From Candidatus Sigynarchaeota archaeon (GTDB taxonomy: Archaea; Asgardarchaeota; Lokiarchaeia; Sigynarchaeales; Sigynarchaeaceae): a DNA stretch of 18,740 bases. Each line of letters opens with the position of its first letter. Within the stretch, counting starts at the first letter, position 1. Positions 9,001-13,885 of the stretch are shown one piece after another. The position numbers and the translations under genes were made by a program. A model generated the notes under the pieces. It saw only the letters and a program-made list of their open reading frames with translations, did not search any database and was not told where the DNA came from. The DNA is taken from assembly GCA_030587525.1 (NCBI GenBank), contig JAUQYW010000269.1, forward strand, positions 1 through 18,740. Direction: 5' to 3'.

Positions 9001-11037
9001 CTGGATGCATATACTCATATTTCCACAAGCCAACAACCTTCTGGCCCTTCAGTAGTGGCCTTGTCCAATCTGCCATATTATACGGATGTATCCCAGTTTG
9101 AGCTAGAACTCCAGCGCGTCAATGATCGTGGATTCTTTGATCCGAACGCGCCAACTGCGACTATTATCGACACATACTCGCCCTGGTCACCGAATCTACC
9201 ACCTACAGCACATTCAACCGTGGTCATCGATTATTGGTTCGATTGGCCAACAACGAGTTACTGGAGCGGTGAACAAATGCGATTTCAAGCGATAATCGAT
9301 GTAAATACAGGTTATGTCCAGATTTGGGTGATGGCGTGGGACGCGGGTATGCAGCAATGGGTACAATTATCGCAGCTCGCATCCGGTATCGGCATCGATC
9401 CAACTGATATCGGAATGCAATACAATCCGGCTAATGCATTCAGAAACGCGGAGATTGTCAACAATGTTTGTGGTCAAGACAATGCTCAAGGATTTACCTT
9501 GCCGGATGGTACGGTGGGTTCTTATATCTGGCATGCGAATCGCGTTCTCCCGCCTGGAGTTGACCCCGCTACAGCTGGCAATGTGAAATGGGTGATGGAA
9601 CTCTCGCGAAAGGTAGGGAGTGTGGAAACTGTTTTCGTGAGATATACCGTGGAGATGCCGGTATTTCTTTCACAACCCACTCAAATAGCAGCAGTCACAT
9701 GCATCGAGTTTCAAGGAGATCCTTGGAATGCGCCCGTATATTCTCCCGTTGGTCCACATGCGGTACAATCGATTACCGGTTATCTCAAATTTGTCTCGGA
9801 ATGTCTGGCGTCTATGGAAAAATCTGGTTATGAGATCGAATTCTTAGAGACATCGCCGACATCGGATCCCTTGGGACAATTTGTATTGAAATATGGTAGC
9901 TTAGTAATCGCTGATGGTGGAAGGATAACTCCTGCGTTACCTGGTACATATTATCATGGTATTCAGATCGATAATATTTATGGCGATAGCGGGAATGTGA
10001 TCCTTCACGTCCGGGAGGATGGTGCGCTGAATGCATATAGGTTCCAAGATATCGCTAGATTTAAGGATATTATCAATAAGGCTCGAGGATATGTGGATCT
10101 CGCCAATGATCGGGCGCCTGCTAATGTGGCTCGTGCGCCTATGCGGCTCGTTGGATTCGTGATCGATGAAACTGGAATTGTTGGAGCTAGCAGGTATAGA
10201 TTCAGGATCCAATGGGATGTTTGGGCAGATGTTCAGCATGTGGGTACTCCAGGTTCCGTTAATATTATGATTGGGACGGTGAACGGCTTGTTAGATCCCA
10301 TTACTGGCGTCATTCATATGGAAGGTGAAGCTCGGGGTAGTGAACATTCCGCATCCATTGGAGAGGTTTTGAGGAGAATAGATTTAGTGCTAGGCAGCAC
10401 TTCCATCGTGGGTAATCCGGCGATCATCTTCACAGGCTTTTCGGGCCGGCAGATTAATCTCGCGTTGAAACTAGTGACTAATGAGGGCTTGTTAGTCCGC
10501 TATTGTTTGGGATATAAAGGTGGGCAATTTGATATCTTTGGTATCTACGTCGGTACTACTGATTGTCCGTTCTTCGAGCGAAATGATTGGCCTTTGGGAA
10601 TAACGATTGATTCAATTACAGGCCAGAATCCCTTAAATCAACAGAGGATCATAGATTATCTCGCGGATGTTAGGGCAGGGCTTGAGACAGCGGGTGCGAC
10701 CGGCATAACTTGCAAGCGATATACGGAATTGGGGGCTGATGGGAAACAGCACGAGATCTATCCATCTGGAGGTGTAATTTCCTTTGAGATTTCTGATCTA
10801 GCAGGTCAGACCTTTCGCGTTAGAATTGATGCTCGTGATTGTTCCGTAACGCAAGGTGTTTCGTATAAGATTGGAGTAGCCAAGTCGTGGACACGCGTTT
10901 CAATTCAGCCAACCTCTGGAGACTCGAATTACGTGGAGAATGATGCAGGTGTAAATTTCGAAGGGTGGTTGGTATCACATGGGAAAACTCTCTCACAAGC
11001 AACCTTTACATTATTTGCCCAATTTTTATCGGAATAG
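1..11037 (+). CDS. Giant multidomain protein of unknown function, probably secreted or cell-surface (5' end outside window)
   Basis: I do not recognise this protein. It is open from the first base (frame 1) to a TAG at 11035-11037, so at least 3,678 residues, with the N-terminus and any signal peptide outside the window. Numbering from the first codon: residues 1-1350 are beta-rich and polar, rich in Tyr, Thr, Ser and Asp. DxDxDG-like loops lie at 793-798 (DIDNDG), 1054-1059 (DLDGNG), 1093-1098 (DSNQDG) and 1151-1156 (DMNSDG), as in calcium-binding or FG-GAP/dockerin-like repeats. Two hydrophobic stretches (about 1378-1398 and 1401-1417) could form a membrane hairpin. Residues 1420-1760 are beta-rich again. 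About 1800-2450 is helical, with a charged Gln/Glu/Arg-rich coiled-coil candidate at 1925-2018. The last 700 residues alternate beta strands with helices spaced about 96 residues apart. No C-terminal membrane anchor is visible. Extracellular location is inferred from the calcium-loop motifs and composition. No enzyme motif was recognised. Confidence 0.9.
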   Translation: MKAAFHDGTTGNDETLYEFDWYDADQSGTTDFTSGSYDDMHSRNVVLRLKVSDSIEDNPVYRQPAFVSGYLNVYDVVGQVAGQYQYEYLGQYTRKITLIITPWHYQRFNTYRQLSVPSGATSLTYKTPQFTSGSLVLNANPGTSGALVDSLLVQYRKATSSKDIVIGNWDQIIDTATSDSSDTDPMHLNQTHGVHLHDVDNILLRSLYDVTDFKGATGTSYSVRYDTGFNTHSMMFNPGDVRANSVGAGTSWRVASDDHPLVAVIPDALPSLRDLSLLTAPYTGNLGEADEIYVDVYPNQRVPVGRDDSLNATYVTIPDFDHRFSTAPSAFQFASSDLDDGKLTFPLTGSLWTDQGRTERAEYSLKFNVPAWYVDCGAWAWETSVSMYHGSYGTLYSAAPDSILPTYNGAGEMARRTWLIYLYDMASSYGFTYIPEQPEEFVSYYNAWDVTSPSSPMYKFEETRHRIDVMIDVKDDARTIAGKVYAALINNKEFMASSFIKAERVADTITFTQEYGGTVVYGGQTYTPFLYSPDGPIGPYALGQYTTVKDGVGDPEYKDDGFINELDDYFGYTLVISGKKDGASACVNLSVSACDTQERTLTYIASSSTLTDDYLDGNGRFDATKIKAMQTTDMDLIFAVDRHREPTMQAWFKMPGVVYSKLTHPSTTAPDWSMYPRFGYQVTASNGSAVYKASITLYTRNDAGSFSWDGLKYRAYGVYEDYFDNKSTIVGVHDISNALGVAPSTIDLIGVTITWKTSDPTAQESCPVAFSGIWFEHETSIADMIIKWHDMVDIDNDGELESKPDTVLPLISEPLGLAKTWQSASWEGLVERSLPSDHIYSSAIERLIEGDVKEIAIVSKTSIDLSQVIISRSNIVGGYLSAVLYEKCFNTFTNLEQALQYKLGAMAVRPMTPDWDEGTDCVLTDRYDDFVLVDCFDRDYSADYYDTNIQYSDTELDPVFAWNMHVSSIAGVVTGQSVSGRSDVTGVPALGTVVGTSIAGSNKFITVVPTNGMFFAAGTLTLKKTGLADVTCQLLEKPEAVPFLDGNNSMTGYDLDGNGIAEVVVMDYSMTSFSTGDDVSVQQRYVAHEIRVDSNQDGAYDVVRTDYSRKASSPVLNAFLINWSDSKHAWEYVSWKYNKHEPTYGYTTMMDMNSDGTFEMIEDNVDEWPDKPIPGVSVDVDEYCTRTFETHYITRRTQVYDPFQGSFISDESEAIIDILVERTFIYQDYDGSHIYTMECIPFEDVPVIVDTRTYLAKDFWVDLHGSLYFVDDGSGNYGMAFVFTHDSYNQFDAQGNRVPIAIGVAFDYDCDHIINTSPAYYSSRNGGFRDAFFPTAWMLPADRNPVDFTQMIYDEAWRAYSERLATDALFWVEQVVNTAMQILIMTVSAIVTGVVSFYASPPVGLVVGFWVNMGLNYLWNQFSRNLWANIDKLLHKAQPKGLEYAKEEQITNSLSWITNWGELTRIYPYMSVTVDAIGCAAAFNKDPYWNYADIVGVGIKVPIYRPYVFSLYSWTGYTDADYQRLSTEEMHAWHDVYRSNGTVSTEAPLVVVQKSLQPNIGTPNWEVVNFEDITGKGEYKCGDSYEFKVTLQLHIQDRSSLFFVVMLPTVYTGTLEFSRQSVITPLFISISSQDWVDGKVFTYTIAGKITQDNAVFTIDPLTVDPSTGDVTQIFHYSDISTMYSAETSLRYFTNGRLQTILPVVDEKGRFGLEAFPASPTLPNFYRNSSSERLAIHDSLNRIVIHDWQQISHGELAEPVDYMYQVDYGITALLSHYSYVLSKASETNLFSPFLGGDIRIWAAEGAIEFVNVLATTIGSAALMSKITSILEAKGFALTKTIYDKELGQSYPVSQPLVLGENWGQEFSKAWATGSSWKMFLFGLKVVYKFFVKEELDELFKEKLVSDMLRLMGFPDDFCEFMGEAAWSLGELNEATRDMRKQMRESAIARRRAFNDWIMNARQEAEQQCDFEEMRASMLERQANDPSDMRHMQEEQQKGMRLEDKAQIQAEQEARNILTTNNFVQTVLNKANLIAKAWREGHLAQTLHTILPKMVSNVQMTAFDRYSAVAAHQGAANIIVNLIIDQMRAVAEYNDQCARSLNILNPSDRIKTYDFLNSPALKALLGVDADCKIQMSLYGTSAAPGEVNDLGWWSVEELDEYEYVSQTLINRIEEAETIDLHDPTNRETTESLGRQIGNMEIITQKLKDAIGKLPLSVREAINHAQNLQPRRQASQQRQSYIPTDNPVMELLMQLGLYEDITSMGVDIQDLAGGNAIERENHALALEKRIKNDGEKIKKFSQLFDMLVELKTLYERLVKGDSGSQLGQFLNPVLFGKQIPATFEDFLLAGCSKSFSMRDLFGFVQGAPGKVSVQKLLFVWAMLAADIGMKQADSYYNRMRDAIVQAGSLAARANGLSTIPSIFFDQGVQPSSLITGPVTDADREASIESLGGLQDVFTNYAGERNSKGSPGRHNNMFTAYFQVFGEFIMTGTGLLGEYFGSETHMTQETIINPRTRADLEAGQRYPGQPDGVLHRVMEGKNGKGAITRTMSMDAILDMSTLLGWTNGQRMSSSRYGEGAMILTPGQILVNKIIKYTRAGSLSVAMKLLAIVTLADPSLLTEDSDLFRALKDLDLDEAHVAFNSIEKVGRVYRTQYTSQVPMHAITMGYVMGFLTEVWQAGRSSSTQAEITLKMVDENYQTQGKYKCTLADLVSGVDLDGTVHHPSNWNEVTWPMITTWLSTVGLEDSTIEGLNILGFKQQGHFEVDAIHGRVTFVSVSNIAVNDYLNKRDSMVFFGENGRAIWPGVGRVADSDLTLFHEVCIETNRQVDILLTDLASTVNTMSIDEIIQTISQTRGGGLLDANLLSIRVGINRYMDQVRDAIARSSGWRSTQDIVATIACGHSYRLSEYLWGFVLTIPMGNGYVVVKYKWASQQFTVTPSEGLNVPDGLRNYRLFDPALPIDFGAVDVVGNLRNVANDLLYNFNNRVDRFSWGLSQVQLMLTTLDAYTHISTSQQPSGPSVVALSNLPYYTDVSQFELELQRVNDRGFFDPNAPTATIIDTYSPWSPNLPPTAHSTVVIDYWFDWPTTSYWSGEQMRFQAIIDVNTGYVQIWVMAWDAGMQQWVQLSQLASGIGIDPTDIGMQYNPANAFRNAEIVNNVCGQDNAQGFTLPDGTVGSYIWHANRVLPPGVDPATAGNVKWVMELSRKVGSVETVFVRYTVEMPVFLSQPTQIAAVTCIEFQGDPWNAPVYSPVGPHAVQSITGYLKFVSECLASMEKSGYEIEFLETSPTSDPLGQFVLKYGSLVIADGGRITPALPGTYYHGIQIDNIYGDSGNVILHVREDGALNAYRFQDIARFKDIINKARGYVDLANDRAPANVARAPMRLVGFVIDETGIVGASRYRFRIQWDVWADVQHVGTPGSVNIMIGTVNGLLDPITGVIHMEGEARGSEHSASIGEVLRRIDLVLGSTSIVGNPAIIFTGFSGRQINLALKLVTNEGLLVRYCLGYKGGQFDIFGIYVGTTDCPFFERNDWPLGITIDSITGQNPLNQQRIIDYLADVRAGLETAGATGITCKRYTELGADGKQHEIYPSGGVISFEISDLAGQTFRVRIDARDCSVTQGVSYKIGVAKSWTRVSIQPTSGDSNYVENDAGVNFEGWLVSHGKTLSQATFTLFAQFLSE
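4132..4251 (+). other. Hydrophobic hairpin encoded inside the giant protein
   Basis: Residues about 1378-1417 (window numbering) hold two uninterrupted hydrophobic runs, ILIMTVSAIVTGVVSFYA and VGLVVGFWVNMGLNYLW. They are separated only by a Ser-Pro-Pro turn and followed by a basic/aromatic stretch (QFSRNLW). They have the length and turn of a two-helix membrane hairpin. In a protein that otherwise looks soluble and extracellular this could be a membrane-insertion element or a buried helical core. Which of these applies cannot be told from sequence. Confidence 0.5.
9781..11034 (+). repeat. Degenerate ~96-residue helix-plus-beta modules at the C-terminus of the giant protein
   Basis: Short amphipathic helices start at about residues 3261 (YLKFVSECLASMEKSG), 3354 (FKDIINKARGYVDL), 3453 (IGEVLRRIDLVL) and 3549 (RIIDYLADVRAGLET). 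The spacings are about 93, 99 and 96 residues. Each is followed by beta-rich sequence containing a hairpin of alternating hydrophobic residues (for example RYRFRIQWDVW, INLALKLVT, TFRVRIDARD). An ITG motif lies shortly before helices 1, 3 and 4. Sequence identity between modules is low, so the repeat is inferred from spacing and secondary-structure pattern, not from alignment. Confidence 0.35.
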
Positions 11038-11110
11038 CTCGATCTTAATGTAAAAGTTTTCTTCTTTTTCTTTCTTGTATTCTTGTCTCTTTTCTTTCTT
11101 GTATTCTTGA
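11038..11110 (+). terminator. T-rich 3' end of the giant gene with a tandem 20-bp repeat
   Basis: Directly after the stop codon the + strand becomes strongly T-rich, as archaeal intrinsic terminators are. A 20-bp unit, ttttctttcttgtattcttg, occurs twice (11066-11085 and 11090-11109), with a 24-bp period. The duplication doubles the pyrimidine tract. Confidence 0.5.
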
Positions 11111-11300
11111 GCGGCGAGTAAGGTGGAGACGAGGAAGTATCTCTCGTGTGATCCATCATCTCCAGAAGGGTGTTCGTGACGAGCGTTCATCCTGGGATCG
11201 CGGTGACGCGTGATGGATCCTCGGGGCGCGAGCCTGGTTCAGAGAAACTTGCCCGCCGGGTTCCTGGAAGAGGGGGACTCCTCGAGGAGCCCTCCTTATT
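11110..11300. ncRNA. Candidate structured RNA: GC-rich intergenic segment with junction-like pairing
   Basis: This segment, between convergent genes, is GC-rich (about 67% in 11221-11280) next to AT-rich flanks. A perfect 9-bp stem (GATCCATCA 11150-11158 with TGATGGATC 11211-11219) encloses two hairpins. One is AGGGTG 11167-11172 with CATCCT 11188-11193, with an apical TCG/CGA pairing. The other is CGCG-GTGA-CGCG at 11199-11210, with a GNRA-type loop, abutting the outer stem. A further strong hairpin is at 11272-11294 (CTCCTC/GAGGAG plus an outer G/C stem). I found no match to tRNA, 5S, SRP or RNase P core motifs. Strand and function are unknown. Confidence 0.3.
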
Positions 11301-11331
11301 CGACAAAGTTGACATATTTGTATGTATGGTA

Positions 11332-11408
11332 TTTTTATGATGAATTCGGTTAGAAATTGTGTATTTTTTACCGAATCAAATAGATTGCTGAATCTATCAT
11401 CATGAATA
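11332..11408. other. Three perfect 7-bp inverted repeats forming a three-way junction
   Basis: P1 pairs ATGATGA (11337-11343) with TCATCAT (11397-11403), extendable by a few pairs outward. P2 pairs ATTCGGT (11344-11350) with ACCGAAT (11370-11376). P3 pairs ATAGATT (11380-11386) with AATCTAT (11391-11397) around a GCTG loop. The stems abut almost without unpaired bases; P1 and P3 compete for one T at 11397. The same bases include a perfect C box (ATGATGA) and a D box (CTGA, 11388-11391), so a C/D-box guide RNA on the + strand is an alternative. No clear internal C'/D' boxes are seen. It also lies just past the 3' end of gap on the - strand. Confidence 0.4.
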
Positions 11409-11431
11409 AAGAAAAAAAGAGCGAAATCGGC
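11403..11431 (-). terminator. T-run terminator of the pgk-gap operon
   Basis: On the - strand, the sequence directly after the gap stop (TAG, 11434-11432) runs into T7 and then ctttattc, a typical archaeal T-rich 3' end. Confidence 0.5.
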
Positions 11432-12478
11432 CTAAAGAAGCTTATCGATAACGTCTATGACCCTGTTGGAATATCCGCACTCATTGTCGTACCAGGCCAA
11501 GACCTTGACCATCTGGCCCTTCACATCTGTATAGTGTGGGTCAAAAATTGCACTGTGCGCGTTGCCGATGATATCCGACGAGCAGATCTCGTCGTAGGTC
11601 ACGGCGAGGATGCCCTTGAGCGGGCCATCCGCGGCCTCGTCCATCATGGCGTTGATGTTTTCCTTCGTCGTCTTCTCCTTCACGATCGCCGTGAAGTCGA
11701 TGAGCGATCCAGTCATAACAGGAACGCGTATGGAGACGCCGTTGAATTTGCCCTTGAGCTCGGGGATGACCTCGCCGATCGCTTTCGCGGCACCCGTCGT
11801 CGTGGGGACGATGTTGAACGGGGCTGCGCGCGCCCGGGTGAATTCCTTGTGCGCCTGGTCGAGCAAGCGCTGGTCGTTCGTCATAGCATGGATCGTGGTC
11901 ATCAAGCCGACGTCGATCTTCAGTTTTTCGTGGAGGACCTTCACGACAGGCCCAAGGCAGTTCGTGGTGCAGCTGGCATTGCTCACGATGAGGTGTTCCG
12001 GCTTCAAGGCAGCATTGTTGACCCCGTACACGATCGTGACATCGGGGTCATCCATGGGCGCGGAAACGAGCACGCGCTTGGCGCCTGCCTTGATGTGCTT
12101 GGATGCATCTTCTTTCTTCCTGAACACGCCGCTTGACTCGATCACGACGTCCGTGCCAAGGTCCTTCTGCGGGATCTTGGTGGGGTCCTTCTCCATGAAA
12201 TACGGGATTTCCTTTGTCCCGATGATGATCGACTTCTCCTTCGATTGCACGTCGAACATCCAAGGTCCATAGGTCGTGTCGTACTTTAAAAGATAGGCAG
12301 ACATGTTTGCGGGAACGAGATCGTTGATGCCGACGATTTCAATGTCTGGAGTAGGGATAACCTTCTCATCAGATTCCAGATCAAGCCCTGAAGAGCTCAA
12401 ACTCTGCCGCTTGTACAGTTCACGCAGGACAATCCTGCCGATGCGGCCAAATCCGTTGATAAAAATACGTTTTGTCAT
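11432..12478 (-). CDS. gap: Type I glyceraldehyde-3-phosphate dehydrogenase (bacterial/eukaryotic GapA type)
   Basis: Predicted to be the phosphorylating GAPDH interconverting glyceraldehyde-3-phosphate and 1,3-bisphosphoglycerate in the cytosol. The 348 residues start with the dinucleotide-binding motif INGFGRIGR. The catalytic cysteine is Cys170 in SNASCTTNC and the partner histidine is His197 in TTIHAMTNDQ. PTTTGAAKA and WYDNECGYS follow. Asp53 in INDL is at the position that favours NAD in this family. These are hallmarks of the bacterial/eukaryotic class, not of the archaeal type II enzyme. Compared with typical GapA there is an extra ~18 residues at about 25-43, between the first helix and second strand. 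The ATG is preceded by GGTGA at Shine-Dalgarno distance. It lies 56 bp downstream of pgk on the same strand, so probably co-transcribed. Confidence 0.95.
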   Translation of the reverse strand: MTKRIFINGFGRIGRIVLRELYKRQSLSSSGLDLESDEKVIPTPDIEIVGINDLVPANMSAYLLKYDTTYGPWMFDVQSKEKSIIIGTKEIPYFMEKDPTKIPQKDLGTDVVIESSGVFRKKEDASKHIKAGAKRVLVSAPMDDPDVTIVYGVNNAALKPEHLIVSNASCTTNCLGPVVKVLHEKLKIDVGLMTTIHAMTNDQRLLDQAHKEFTRARAAPFNIVPTTTGAAKAIGEVIPELKGKFNGVSIRVPVMTGSLIDFTAIVKEKTTKENINAMMDEAADGPLKGILAVTYDEICSSDIIGNAHSAIFDPHYTDVKGQMVKVLAWYDNECGYSNRVIDVIDKLL

Positions 12479-12534
12479 AAATTTTCACCATTATACAATA
12501 TTGTCGTATACAGATCTTCTGCACGAAGTCATAT

Positions 12535-13770
12535 TTATTTCTTCGCGGGAAACTTGCTGTAACTGCGCTCCAGTGCGACGAAGAGCGGTAACCACTTACC
12601 GCTCATGAACTCGAGCATGGCACCGCCACCCGTGCTGATCCACGAGATCTTGTCAGCCTTGCCGGACTTCTCTGCTGCCTCGCCGAATTCACCACCACCG
12701 ATGATCGTGTATGCACCTCTTGCGGTCGCGGCGACCATCGCGTCGATGAGCTCGGTCGTGCTCTTTCCAAATATCGGTTTTTCGAACATGCCCGGTGGTC
12801 CATTGGCGATGATCGTTTGTGCACCCGCAATCTCTTTCTTGAACATTTCCAAGGTTTTCGGGCCAATGTCCATGATCGGTGCGTTGGTCTTGAGGGATTC
12901 GTTCCACGGGATTTCGACGCGCTTCCCATCCTTTTCCACGGCGAAATCGACGGGCAAAATAACCTGATCCGCGTGCGATTTCATGAACGGGATGACACCA
13001 ACTCCCGCCTTGTCGAGATCCTTTTCGAACACTTTTCGGTTCGCGTCGCCGAGCATCTTGCCCATGCCCTCGTAGAGCATTTGGGCAGTGAGACCCGCGA
13101 CGAGGACCTTGTCCGCGATGTTGTATTCAACGTTATATTTCAATGCCTTGTACTTGTCGAGTGCCTTGGCACCTCCGACGAGGAGGACAAAAGGCCGTTT
13201 CGGGTTATCAAGTGCCTTTTTCAAGGCTTCGATTTCCTTCATCACGACGGGGCCTGCGAGGATCGTGGGCCAGCCAACGACCGAGGGCTGGCTCCGGTGT
13301 GCCGCGCCGAACGCGTCGACGACGAAATAATCGAACAGGGGCGCCAGCTTCTGGACGAGCTCGGTCTTGGCGCAATCATCGATGGGAACCTCGTCATTGT
13401 CCGGCCGGAAGTTGCGCACGTTATCGAGGACCAGCACTTCGCCGACATTAACGGCCTTGATAGCTGCGATGGCCTTGTCGCCTAGGAGGTCATCGACAAA
13501 CGTCACCTTTTGCGGCTTCAGAATTTCCGCGAGCCGTTCAGCGTGTTGCTTGAGGGGAATGAAATCCTTGTCGCCATATTTGCCTTGGTGGGCAAGAATC
13601 ACGAGCTTCGTGTCCTTCAACGCCTTGATCGTCGCCGAGGACGCCTTGATGCGAAGGTCGTCCCTCAGCTTTTTATTGTCATCGACCGGCGAGTTGAGAT
13701 CGAGCCGGCACAAGACTTTCTTGCCCTTCAAGTCGACATCGTAGATCGTCTTGAACTTCAAATCTATCAT
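12535..13770 (-). CDS. pgk: Phosphoglycerate kinase, archaeal type
   Basis: Transfers phosphate between 1,3-bisphosphoglycerate/ADP and 3-phosphoglycerate/ATP in the cytosol, the step next to gap. The 411-residue length fits archaeal PGKs. Motifs in order: CRLDLNSPVDD (substrate-binding R and D near residue 22), LAHQGKYGDKD and the following HAERL, LVLDNVRNF, VVDAFGAAHR, the GGAKALDKYKAL loop, ANGPPGMFE, and the nucleotide-binding STGGGAMLEFMSG near the C-terminus. I chose the ATG at 13770. A GTG three codons upstream (13779) overlaps the Shine-Dalgarno AGGTGA (13781-13776), which is ideally spaced for this ATG. It is the first gene of a two-gene operon with gap. Confidence 0.96.
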   Translation of the reverse strand: MIDLKFKTIYDVDLKGKKVLCRLDLNSPVDDNKKLRDDLRIKASSATIKALKDTKLVILAHQGKYGDKDFIPLKQHAERLAEILKPQKVTFVDDLLGDKAIAAIKAVNVGEVLVLDNVRNFRPDNDEVPIDDCAKTELVQKLAPLFDYFVVDAFGAAHRSQPSVVGWPTILAGPVVMKEIEALKKALDNPKRPFVLLVGGAKALDKYKALKYNVEYNIADKVLVAGLTAQMLYEGMGKMLGDANRKVFEKDLDKAGVGVIPFMKSHADQVILPVDFAVEKDGKRVEIPWNESLKTNAPIMDIGPKTLEMFKKEIAGAQTIIANGPPGMFEKPIFGKSTTELIDAMVAATARGAYTIIGGGEFGEAAEKSGKADKISWISTGGGAMLEFMSGKWLPLFVALERSYSKFPAKK

Positions 13771-13851
13771 TCGTTTCACCTTGAAGAAATCTCTGTAGAA
13801 CCGACTTTTACTGTGTATTGCCGTCTTGTATTACAATGGCGATCGTGTTTA

Positions 13852-13885
13852 GCAAAGATAAAAATATTGTGAAAAAAATTCACGT
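13852..13885 (-). promoter_or_regulatory. Probable promoter and possible operator of the pgk-gap operon
   Basis: On the - strand an AT-rich ATATTTTTAT box (13867-13858) is the best TATA candidate, implying a leader of roughly 60 nt before pgk. Immediately upstream lies the inverted repeat GTGAA-N5-TTCAC (13869-13883), placed where a repressor or activator would meet the BRE/TATA complex. The assignment rests on composition and position only. Confidence 0.35.

Noticed and set aside
1..11037. Giant gene as an RHS or polymorphic toxin
   Set aside because: No RHS/YD repeats, no cleavage motif and no toxin domain at the C-terminus, and no small immunity-type gene follows on the same strand.
11110..11300. 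RNase P RNA, SRP RNA or 5S rRNA
   Set aside because: No GAGGAAAGTC-type core, no SRP GGAA/AGCAG helix-8 signature and no 5S pattern on either strand.
11332..11408. Hammerhead ribozyme (TGATGA, then a stem, then CAAA, then a stem, then TC)
   Set aside because: The core needs CTGATGA and GAAA. The first C is A and the catalytic G12 position is C, and using TGATGA as core leaves no stem I. The simple three-way junction fits better.
11402..12136. Long + strand reading frame opposite gap (244 codons)
   Set aside because: It is the antisense shadow of a certain gap gene; the Arg/His/Asp/Val-rich composition is typical of antisense of GC-rich coding DNA.
12817..13485. Long + strand reading frame opposite pgk (222 codons)
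   Set aside because: Antisense shadow of pgk, without family motifs or its own ribosome binding site.
13768..13779. GTG start for pgk at 13779
   Set aside because: The GTG is part of the AGGTGA ribosome binding site that serves the ATG at 13770.
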